From positions 2,790,001-2,854,000 of the forward strand of contig OY723237.1 in assembly GCA_963210315.1 (NCBI GenBank): a stretch of 64,000 nucleotides of DNA, given 5' to 3'. A program made the translations under genes and the position numbers. The DNA is from Rhynchopus euleeides. Its lineage: Eukaryota; Euglenozoa; Diplonemea; Diplonemida; Diplonemidae. The notes below the pieces were generated by a model. It was not told the origin of the DNA. It saw only the letters and a program-made list of their open reading frames with translations, and did not search any database. The stretch's first letter is position 1. Each line of letters starts with the position of its first letter. Shown here piece by piece: positions 53,395 through 62,333 of the stretch.

Positions 53395-53789
53395 GGGAGG
53401 GAGAGGGGGGTGTTCACGCTGATGCTTGCCACACAGCCCAGCAAGTTTCGCACCCCGACACCCTCCCCCCCCCCCCCCACACACACACTCAACACGCACA
53501 CCTCACCGCCCGGTGTGGTGAGGGGGGGTGGGGTGGTGGATGATGGGGTTGTGCCTGTCTGTGTGTCCCCACCTGAGGTGGGGGTGGTGTGGTGGTGTGG
53601 TGTGGTGGCAGGAAAAAGAGAAAGGCGTTGTCTGTGCGCCAAAACCCGGGTGAACAAACCTCACCTGTTTTGCCTGATGAAGGTTGGTGCGGATGTGCGC
53701 GCAGTCATAGCAAACCAAGGCAAGGTAGGCTGTGTTTTGTCACCCAAAGCGCGTGCCAACTATCTTTTTCACACTGTGACAAGCTTCTT

Positions 53790-54469
53790 CAGGGGTGGAG
53801 CTTGGGGGTTTTTTCGGGTCAGCTGACCTGATTTTCTGCAGGCCCTCACAAAAAATCAGGTCAGGGGTAAAAAGAAAAAAAAATATAGATTTTCGGGAAA
53901 CCGGAAAATTGGCTCCTCGCCTTGGGGTCTCAAGGTGACCAGGAGGCGTTTCGTGAGCAAAGTGACCCCAGCGACATGAGCACAGGCCTCAAACAGTCAC
54001 AATAGAGGACAAATGAAGCTGCCCAACCCGTACCGTGCAACAGACGTTAACTACCGTGGCCTCCGGCGGCTGGGGGGCTCCGCCCCCCAGACCCCCCTGT
54101 GGCATGTGCCTGTCTTGTACCCAAGCCCTTTACATCAGGGAATGGAGTACAGAGGCCCTCAGTATCCTCAGGAGGACGCAGCCAACTCACACAGAATCCG
54201 TACGCCCGCAAGTCACATATGTTCACTACCGTGGCCTCCGGCGGCTGGGGGCTCCGCCCCCCAGACCCCCCCTATGGCATGTGTTTGTCTTGGAACCAAG
54301 TCCTTGCGCGTCCGGGGCTGCGTATCAGTTCCGGTACCCTCGCGGGAGGCTGGGCCCGAGCACTGATCTCTGAGACGAACCGGGGGGAAACCCATTCAGT
54401 GAGAAAAAATTGGCTGACCCGATCTGACCCGATCCAGCCCGCAACCCCATATTTCAAGCTCCACCCCTG
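53790..54469. mobile_element. Complete 680-bp hAT MITE, family 1
   Basis: Termini CAGGGGTGGAGCTTG inverted at both ends, 8-bp target duplication AGCTTCTT (53782-53789 and 54470-54477). Non-coding; contains the hairpin-module pair at 54041-54272 and the empty site for the family-2 element at 54271-54276. It lies between the Pro-rich gene and its putative 5' motif at 54531. Confidence 0.93.
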
Positions 54470-54530
54470 AGCTTCTTGCTATGTGTGAAAAAAAAATCGC
54501 AGCAACCGTGATTCCTTCTTCCTTAATGAT

Positions 54531-54547
54531 GCGTTGACGCTTCCACC
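54531..54547 (-). promoter_or_regulatory. GGTGGAAGCGTCAACGC motif 5' of the Pro-rich gene
   Basis: Minus strand, upstream of the Pro-rich gene but separated from it by the 680-bp MITE. Confidence 0.45.
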
Positions 54548-55089
54548 ACCCCCGAGAGCCTGCTGCTTTGATGTGGGTGTGGAGCGCATGTGAACACGAG
54601 ATAGCTAGGAAACAAACACCACCCCTGGCATGCCACCGCTTTTGCTGTTGCCTTTGGTGTTGGTGGGGGTGGGGTGGGGTGGGGAATGCTGGGAGTGCCT
54701 TGGGTTGCTACGGTCGATGCCAGTGGACCCCACTGGCTCTGCGGCTAGCGGCAGCAGATGACGTTCCTATCTGAGACACACGCAGGGGCAGCAGGGGTGC
54801 AAGGGAGTTGTGGCACCAGTGGTGCCACCTCCGCTCGCCACACTGTGACTAGGCGCGGTGCCGGGGCTTCCGTTTGAGAGGGGGCTAGGGTGGACGACTC
54901 GCCCAACTTTTCAGCTAAGCTACTGTGACAAAAAATATTGGCTTCAAAAAAAGAAATTCCTGGGTTTCTCGGCCACTTTTGAGGTAATTGCGCGACAGTC
55001 CTGAAGTTGGGAACCCCAAATGTGGAAAAGCAACACCGAAAACTCGATTTTCGGGCCCCACACTGTAGACACAATGTGACTTTTCGGGG
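54548..55089. other. Intergenic, no gene seen
   Basis: GGTGGGG-rich stretch at 54660-54685 and mixed sequence; nothing recognised. Confidence 0.4.
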
Positions 55090-55093
55090 GTAC

Positions 55094-55386
55094 CTGGGAC
55101 CCCCCGTGTTTAAGTCCCCCCCCTGGAGGCGACTTTCGGCCAGGGGGGGGCTTAAACACGGGGGTGGCACGGTGGAGACCAAGAAGACCTCTTCCGCTTC
55201 CGTCGTATGGGGGTGATTCCGGTCCGGATGGACTTTTGGCACCCCACTTTTCGACTCTGGCAGCACCTGGAGGGCACCAGGTGGCCTCGCGGCCACCTGA
55301 TGACCCTCCAGACCAGCCCACTCCCGTGTTTAGGTCCACCTGTGCTTAAGTCCCCCCTGGGGGGACTTTTACACGGGTGGTCCCAG
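55094..55386. mobile_element. MITE with GTAC target duplication, copy 2
   Basis: 293 bp, same termini (CTGGGACCCCCCGTGT) and GTAC flanks (55090-55093, 55387-55390) as the copy at 39707; interior inverted relative to it. Confidence 0.87.
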
Positions 55387-55679
55387 GTACGAGCAGTGAT
55401 CTCGTGCCAGGGCTGGCATGGCCCGACCTCAACATTTTCCCATCACATGTTGTGGAGAGGCCAGACTATCTTCAGTAGACTTTGGGTTTTTGAGTTCGGC
55501 CGGGTGAAAATGCGGCGCAGCGTGCGAAAATCCAACGCCACCATGAGAGGCAGGTGGATGAAGCTTGATGACTCAGTCGCGCCGAATCGTACCCAAGTGA
55601 AGGACTATCCCCTGGAATGCGACACAGCACCAACCGGTGTGAGACGTGCCTTCAAAATCCTGAAGGATGATCACCGACC

Positions 55680-56452
55680 AATAAAGCGACCAGATGGCGG
55701 TCCCAAATTTGGGACCGACCCATAAAGCGACCAGATGGTGGTCCCAAATTTGGGACCACCATCTGGTCGCTTTATTGGTCGGTCCCAAATTTGGGACCAC
55801 CATCTGGTCGCTTTATGGGTCGGTCCCAAATTTGGGACCACCATCTGGTCGCTTTATTGGTCGGTCCCAAATTTGGGACCACCATCTGGTCGCTTTCTCG
55901 GTCGGTCCCAATTTCGGGACCGCCATCTGGTCGCTTTTTTGGTCGGTCCCAATTGTGGGACCACCATCTGGTCGCTTTGTTGGTCGGTCCCAAATTCGGG
56001 ACCACCATCTGGTCGCTTTCTCGGTCGGTCCCAATTTTGGGACCGCCATCTGGTCGCTTTATGGGTCGGTCCCAAAATTGGGACCACCATCTGGTCGCTT
56101 TACGGGTCGGTCCCAAATTTGGGACCACCATCTGGTCGCTTTACGGGTCGGTCCCAAATTTGGGACCGCCATCTGGCCAATTTTTCGGTCGGTCCCAAAT
56201 TTGGGACCACCATCTGGTCGCTTTATGGGTCGGTCCCAAAATTGGGACCACCATCTGGTCGCTTTACGGGTCGGTCCCAAATTTGGGACCGCCATCTGGC
56301 CAATTTTTCGGTCGGTCCCAAATTTGGGACCACCATCTGGTCGCTTTATCGGTCGGTCCCAAATTTGGGACCGCCATCTGGTCGCTTTGTTGGTCGGTCC
56401 CTAATTTGGGACCACCATCTGGTCCATTTTTCGGTGGGTCCCAAGTTTGGGA
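55680..56452. repeat. 51-bp palindrome-bearing satellite
   Basis: About 15 units, each with GGTCCCAAATTTGGGACC (or a variant that keeps the pairing, e.g. GGTCCCAAAATTGGGACC) and CACCATCTGGTCGCTTT. The first one and a half units are inverted; the switch is at the palindrome 55740-55757. The period is a multiple of three without stops, so five reading frames stay open over hundreds of codons; none is a gene. Confidence 0.93.
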
Positions 56453-57100
56453 TGAGGAACTCCGTGGGTACCATTGGTCGCCCTTCGGTCGCCACCTGTT
56501 CAGACCCCTTTTCAGGGGATTTGAGCCCCAGAGAGACCTCCTGGACCGGTTTTCTGGTGTTTTATGCTCTTCCCGACCCTGTCCTGGCCCACAATGTGGT
56601 CTGGAGCGAGGTTCTGCTGATTTCCGCCTGATGCGGACCCTCCTTTGGGGTCCTCCATTTATTTTGCGTCTGACCGTCGCCTTCCCCACCTAGTTCACGA
56701 GGGCAAGGTGAAAAACCGTTTTTTAACCCCAAAAATGGCATTTCCCGGGTGGCGACCTCTGGCGACCTCTGAAAAATGTGCCCAAAAAGTGATTTTTGGG
56801 ACCTTGCGGACCTAGAAAACACAAAGGGAAAAAAAATATTTTTTGTCACACCCCCTCTTGGGGCGGTACGCCAGTCTAGAGGGGGTGTGGCTTGGATTGG
56901 AGAGGCGGTGGGGGATGGCGCATTGCGGCGGGCCGCGCGGAAAGGCAACCTAGACGGGGGCGCTATTTTTTGGCAGCCCTTTTTGCATTTTTTTTTGTCG
57001 GAAACGCTCACACTCCCCCTGCCCCTTCCACGATACTGCCCTGCCGCAGCACACAGGCTCTTTCAAGCTACACAGACACGTGTATCTTGTCTATAGCGAT
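56453..57100. other. No gene recognised; one GC-rich inverted repeat
   Basis: CACACCCCCTCT at 56851 pairs with AGAGGGGGTGTG at 56878-56889. Otherwise unassigned. Confidence 0.45.
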
Positions 57101-57480
57101 CTTGGATAACACGCCTCGTCAGTTCTGGCGGCAACCGCAGTCCAACCAGCAAGGCGGCCCCCAAAAGAAGAAGAAGAAGAGGAATCGCAGTGCATCGGAT
57201 GCGGTGTGGGGGAGGGGGGAGCACGGAGGTGCTGAATTTCTTCCGCCATTTCCTTTGGGGGTGGCGGTGGCGGTGGCGGTTGCTGGCGGCTGGGCTCAGA
57301 ACCGATTCCTCCCGATGATACTGTTTTTCTCTTTTCTGGCAGCTGAAACGAAGGTCGGATGTTAGGGGGAGAGGAGAGAGTGGGGAACCTTTCGCTCTAC
57401 ACTTGCATGTGCCGATAAGTGAAAGCCCTGTGGGAGGGGGCCCTCATGATGTGGTGCCGGAAATGGTGCGTTTTAGGTGA
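57101..57480 (+). CDS. Possible small spliced gene
   Basis: A Lys-rich segment (NTPRQFWRQPQSNQQGG, then KKKKKRNRSASDA, 57105-57208) ends at a GTGTGG donor-like site; an acceptor TTTTCTCTTTTCTGGCAG at 57327-57344 leads into LKRRSDVRGRGESGEPFAL to a stop at 57478. It would be the only host gene on the plus strand. No start codon and no known domain; it may be chance. Confidence 0.25.
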
Positions 57481-57544
57481 ATCTGTCGGAAAAGATAATT
57501 TGTTGCATTCTGATCTCTTGGGGGGAGGGGAGAGTGGGGCATTC

Positions 57545-57630
57545 GTCTAAAGCGCAGAAAAGTGATCCGCCTTCGCAATACAGGCTGCAACCCGGCACAC
57601 TTTGACAACACTTCGGCACAGAGCGAAGGT
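57545..57630 (+). repeat. Small structured repeat, copy 2
   Basis: AAAGCGCAGAAAAGTGATCC onward, shared with 60421-60500; the 3' part also at 14001. Ends in a hairpin CTTCG-GCACAGAG-CGAAG. Confidence 0.6.
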
Positions 57631-58753
57631 CTCCTTCACATTGCTTGTTGTGAGGGAGTGGAATGCCGATTATCATTTTTTTTTCGCATTTTGTCGCCGA
57701 AGAGACCTTGCCTGGGATGCAGCGAAGACCTCGGAACATTTTTGACTATATTTGGGGGGTCTTCGCTACGGGGTGGTCGCCGGTGCATTTTTGGTGCATT
57801 TCCAGTTGAATTAGCTGAAAACTGACGAAAAATAACGACTATCGAACAACCTCTTTTGCACCGAACGCATTGGCTGAGGCTATTTGTCACGCCGGCACCG
57901 CTTGACACACCCCCCTCACCCCAGTGGTTCGAAAAACTGGCTCGGGGCACCGACGAGTGAAGCGAAGCCAGAGGATATCAGAAAATTGCACCCGGAAGTA
58001 AGCCGAGTAAGACAAGATGGCGGATGTGAATCCGCTTCGCATCCGCCTCTGTTGTCCTTGTCGCATCGGATATTTTCTGACAACTCGCTCAGCAAAACGC
58101 ACATGTGGGCGATCCTATGATGGCGCTAAAGGGGGGGTTCACGGGTGAGGGGAGAGGGGAGTTACGCATCCACAGCACCAACGCCACAATACAGTTCTTT
58201 CGTAATTCTGTTCCGGGAGGGGATGGTGATTGAATACCTCCGCAATGCCATATAACACTGCCCGCATTGGGCACCGGGTTGGGTTGGCTCGGTGGTTATC
58301 CGAGTCGGTTATCTGCCCAGGTTCGTCTGTCGGATGGGCCGTCCGAAACTGCGTAGCCCATACCCTCATGTGAATTTGTGAAGCTCCCTTCCCGCCTCCC
58401 CCCCCCCCCCTCCCCGCCGAAGCGTTTTGCGCTTTAGCGCTTTTGCCATCGAAAGGACCCAACCAACCAACCAACCAACCCCACCAGCCCCCCCCCCCCC
58501 CCAAGCTAAGAAACACTCTATATGCATGAATCATGCGTTGCACCCCTCACACCCCACCCTCCAACCTCTCCTTCCTGCCGGCCCGCTACAGGCAGACAGG
58601 CAAGGGGGAGGGGGTGGGGACGTAGAAGCAAACGGGAACACTGCCCCCCGCTGAATAAATTGCTTTTCAGGGGAGGAGGCACGAGGGGAAATGGAAAGGG
58701 GGCTTTGCGCAATAAAGTGCAGAAAAAGGGAGGGGGGGGGGTTTTGGTTGTCG

Positions 58754-58754
<1 letters not shown>
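57631..58754. other. Intergenic, no gene seen
   Basis: Contains GCTTCGCATCCGCC/GGCGGATG inverted pieces near 58020-58045 and an AACC repeat at 58462-58480. Confidence 0.4.

Positions 58755-58829
<75 letters not shown>
58755..58829. repeat. (TG)n microsatellite
   Basis: About 37 uninterrupted TG units. Confidence 0.98.
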
Positions 58830-59176
58830 TTATAAAGTTTTAAGGCGGTGTCGCCCTGCACGGGCAGTAGCACCTCCCCTTCAGTATCGCACTCCCGAAG
58901 GATTCCCCAACACGACGTGACACCGGTTTCGACGCGTACTCTTCGTACCCCTCCCCCCGGCCGCGTCTCTTCAGCGAAGAACCGGGGATAATCGGACCAG
59001 GGCTAGCTAACCCCTGGTGGTGTCACGGGTGGGGTTGGAGAGGGAGAAAAGGAAGAAATGAAGTTGCGAAAAAGTCAAACACTGACACGTGAAATCAATA
59101 AAAAGGGTGGTATATATCGCCCCCTTGCTGCGACGAAGACACTAAATAGTCAGGCCGCTTCAAGAGTCTTGAGGGC

Positions 59177-59177
<1 letters not shown>

Positions 59178-59256
<79 letters not shown>
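59178..59256. repeat. (TG)n microsatellite
   Basis: About 39 uninterrupted TG units. Confidence 0.98.
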
Positions 59257-59257
<1 letters not shown>

Positions 59258-59317
59258 AGGTATTCACGCGCTTTGCTTTGTGGTAGCATGCCTCTCACCC
59301 AACAACACATGTGTTGG

Positions 59318-59335
59318 GTGTGGAAGCGTCACGCC
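59318..59335 (+). promoter_or_regulatory. GTGTGGAAGCGTCACGCC motif, plus strand
   Basis: Fifth stand-alone copy of the motif, one base shorter than the others in its centre. Followed by an A/G-rich leader-like stretch, but no clear gene. Confidence 0.35.
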
Positions 59336-60420
59336 AAAAGCAAACGTAACGGAGGGAAGGAAAGCAAAAAAAACATGCAGAACAAAGCGCCGTGGGCACC
59401 CACATTCCCCCCCTTTTTTTTTGAGATTCCTTTTTGTGTTTCTGAGAGAGCGGTGGGTTTCCGAGTTGCATCGAGCGGGACGCGGATGCAAAATAAAGAG
59501 TATATCTCCTTCCCTCTCTCCCTCCCTCCCGTATGCTTCAAGTGAGAATACCCCCCGAAACGAAGACACCCGCAACCAGGGGCGATTCTCCCTCTCCCCA
59601 TTGTAATGTGTAGGATCCCCACGCACGACACGGCACCACACCACACGTATGCTTGCTTTGAACTTTTTAGGGGTCACCGACAGGGCGTTTGCTATCGCCC
59701 ACCGATCCCGTGTGGGGTGGGCGAAGTTTTATTTCGGGTTTTGGGAATTTGGTATTTTTTTTAATCCGTCACGAGGCGCCCCTCGGGAGGTACACATCGG
59801 CTACCTTTCCTTGAGAGGGCAGATCACTGCACTTCTGGCAAGGCTGTTGGTACCTCCGGAGGCACTAATAGCCTTGCTTATGAGCGAAACGCCCCGTGGA
59901 TTGGCAGGGCCACACAGTTCGGCTGCCAGGGGGGTCTGGGGGGCGGAGCCCCCCAGCCGCCGGAGGCCACGGTAGTGAACATCTGTTCCTCGCTGTTCAT
60001 TGCATATGGATAGATTCATGCGACTTGAAAGGACTTGGGCACCAGACATACGCCAGGGGTCTGGGCGGAGCAGTACATCGTACTTTGGGGAAGGTAGTTG
60101 TGGTCTCCTTCTGACACTTTCTTCCTCGAGCATTCCCCATCCCCTGAGCCTCGTGATCCCGTGGGCTCCTTCACCACTCACCCCCCTTCGGGGGGTGGGG
60201 GGCCGAGCCCAGAATTTTTTTATCCCAACTTCGCCCCCTTGGGCGAAGTTGTCGGGCGAAGTTGGGACGAAGTAAATCCGAACATTTATTTATATAGGCG
60301 AAGTTGGCCCAACTTCGCCCAGTAGCGAACGCCCTGGTCACCGACCCCCCCACCCCACGCACACAGAAACCGCAGCAGACGGTGAACAACCCATATCATC
60401 TGTCTCGGCGGGCGCCTTCA
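59336..60420. other. Intergenic with one hairpin module
   Basis: Module copy at 59926-59990, a degenerate second at 60056-60075, and GGGCGAAGTTG repeats in both orientations at 60222-60322. No gene. Confidence 0.45.
59926..59990 (+). repeat. Hairpin module, single
   Basis: GGGGGGCGGAGCCCCCC with full downstream part; the spacer after it is diverged. Confidence 0.88.
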
Positions 60421-60500
60421 CTCTAAAGCGCAGAAAAGTGATCCGCCTAACAATATTGGTTGTCAGCCCGACACACTTTGGCACAGAGCGAAAGGCCCCC
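60421..60500 (+). repeat. Small structured repeat, copy 3
   Basis: Shares AAAGCGCAGAAAAGTGATCC and the GGCACAGAGCGAA end with the copy at 57545; lacks the ACAACACTTCG part. Confidence 0.6.
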
Positions 60501-60706
60501 CGGTGGGTCGGATCCATGACGAAGGCAGGGGTGAACCCCCTTCAAAAATATACCCCCCCCCCCCACTCCCACCCCCACCCCCACCCCCCCGAAAACTGCA
60601 GGCTTACACCTGCCTTCCTGCCTGCCGAGCTCACTCCCCACCCACTCACGCAAAGAGAGCCTGCATTAGGCTGAGGCACGGGGGTTTCTGACACACAACA
60701 AGGGGT

Positions 60707-62023
60707 CTAAGAGAGATTCTGCTTGTTGTGGGCAGGCCACAGCATGCTTTTAGGGTTGCTCCGTGTGACGAGCTCCGACTTGTCGTGCTGTTCCTGCAGC
60801 CCGTCAGCCACGTCGTTGATCATCTGCTCGCGGAACTGCCTGATGGCCTGCTCCACGTTGGTCTCATCGACGTAGTTTGTCGAGATGCTGATGATCGGCT
60901 CGTGATTCACCACCTGATGGGGTGAGCCTGCAGGAATGAACAGCATGTCGCCAGGCCGCAGCGTTGCCTTGTACACCGTCGCCAGGGCAAGCAGTGGGTG
61001 CTTTGCGAAGTCAGGCTTGAACAGGTTCCCCATGAAGCTCCCCTCGTCACGGTCCTCGTAAGCCACAATCCTGTCACGCCTGCGGATAAGGCGGAACTCC
61101 TTCACACCCTCAATCATATACATCACGAAATGCGTGTCCCCGCTGTCTATGTGAATCCCACTCCCGGTTGACTTCTCCCCGACGAACAAGCTGGGCCAGC
61201 TCTTCGAGTAAGGCTTCCGCGTCGCCCCGAGGGCAGCACCCCATCCGTCCGCACTCACCTTCACCCTGCGGAGGTAGTCTTGCGTGAAATACTTCGGCAC
61301 TGTGTAGTTCTGCAGCAGCTGGGGGCACTTGTCGGGGAGGGACCAGTCATGCATATAGGGGCTGGGCTTCTGCTTCTTGTCGAGGAGGTCGAAGAACTTC
61401 CCGACGGACATGGGGTCCAGGCTCTTCAGGCCAGCCCATTTCCGCGAGGGGCCCCCATCTGTCGGCTTGTCGGGCACAAGCGGCTGGACCATGCTACTGG
61501 AGCACACCTTGCGGATGTAGGCACGGTCCCACATCTTGGGGATCAGGCTCAGGTTCTTTACGATCACAGGAAGGCCTGCTTCTTCATACCTGCGTTTGAA
61601 GAGGAGGAATGGCAGCTCCGCTTCGGTGAAGCGCGGGATCTCGATGACGTCTTGAAAGTCGCGCTTCTCGATGAGAGGGGCGAGCATGTCGAGCGAGTGG
61701 AGGAACGTCCGCACGTCGCTGTCGTAGGAAGACAGTGCTGCGGCGGTGGCTGCGAGGGCGTTTTCAAACTCGCCATTGTCTTCCTCGGCACCCGTGAGCA
61801 TCAGCCACGTGTTGCTGCCGGTGAGCTTGCCCAGGACAATGCCCCCACGAACCATGTAGATAACGTACAGCAGCAGGGCCAGGAGGAGCATGTGCACAGC
61901 CATCCGCTTTATGCTCTGCGCCGCAGTCCGCTTGGGGTACATCTTCGCCTTCTCCTCCATCTCGATGTCCGCGTTGTGTGCCTGCAGGGCCTCGGTCGTC
62001 AGCCCCAGGACCCCGCGCCGCAT
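60707..62023 (-). CDS. Membrane-anchored cupin / JmjC-like oxygenase
   Basis: 438 residues from the ATG at 62023. A short basic cytosolic N terminus is followed by one membrane helix (residues about 45-62, MLLLALLLYVIYMV), predicting a type II orientation with the catalytic part in the lumen. The cupin_8/JmjC-type domain spans about 150-400: GLPVIVKNL (start of the fold), HDWSLPDKCP, GSGIHIDSGDTHFVMYMIEG with the iron-binding HxD, KATLRPGDMLFIPAGSPHQV with the distal His, then NYVDETN. Such proteins are Fe(II)/2-oxoglutarate hydroxylases or their relatives; the substrate is unknown. The frame is open upstream through repeat DNA, which is not coding. Confidence 0.85.
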   Translation of the reverse strand: MRRGVLGLTTEALQAHNADIEMEEKAKMYPKRTAAQSIKRMAVHMLLLALLLYVIYMVRGGIVLGKLTGSNTWLMLTGAEEDNGEFENALAATAAALSSYDSDVRTFLHSLDMLAPLIEKRDFQDVIEIPRFTEAELPFLLFKRRYEEAGLPVIVKNLSLIPKMWDRAYIRKVCSSSMVQPLVPDKPTDGGPSRKWAGLKSLDPMSVGKFFDLLDKKQKPSPYMHDWSLPDKCPQLLQNYTVPKYFTQDYLRRVKVSADGWGAALGATRKPYSKSWPSLFVGEKSTGSGIHIDSGDTHFVMYMIEGVKEFRLIRRRDRIVAYEDRDEGSFMGNLFKPDFAKHPLLALATVYKATLRPGDMLFIPAGSPHQVVNHEPIISISTNYVDETNVEQAIRQFREQMINDVADGLQEQHDKSELVTRSNPKSMLWPAHNKQNLS

Positions 62024-62084
62024 AGTGACGCCCTGCTGCAGGGGTGTTGGTGGGGAATGTTCGAAGTACGATGGGGTGGGGGGA

Positions 62085-62190
62085 CATGACACTTGGCTAC
62101 TAGACGGGCACACGCTACATGGGGTCTGGGGGGCGGAGCCCCCCAGCCGCCGGAGGCCACGGTAGTGAACGTCTGGCTCTTGGCTGGAAA
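62085..62190 (+). repeat. Hairpin module next to the DUF4116 3' flank
   Basis: Module at 62118-62175 with the CTACTAGACGGGCACACGCT edge at 62097. Its end (GAACGTCTGGCTCTTGGCTG) continues into the DUF4116 3' flank, exactly as at 11266-11295. Confidence 0.88.
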
Positions 62191-62333
62191 AAAACCGGAA
62201 AAGGGGCGGGTGCCCGGAGGACTCATGCTCATCCCCCACGAGAAACACGCCTGAGCACAACAAGGGTGTGGGGGAGGCTTTCGCGACCACTGTTAGTGAG
62301 CAGCTCACTTGCACTCTTCAGTGGGGGGGCACA

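Noticed and set aside
55694-56693. Three overlapping plus-strand frames of 230-300 codons and several minus-strand ones over the satellite
   Set aside because: A 51-bp period without stop codons keeps all these frames open; the peptides are simple repeats of the satellite, not proteins.
58260-58350. tRNA-like GGTTCGTCTG sequence
   Set aside because: No acceptor, D or anticodon stems can be formed around it; no tRNA was found elsewhere either.
58522-59606. VCVCVC- and THTHTH-type open frames
   Set aside because: Translations of the two (TG)n microsatellites.
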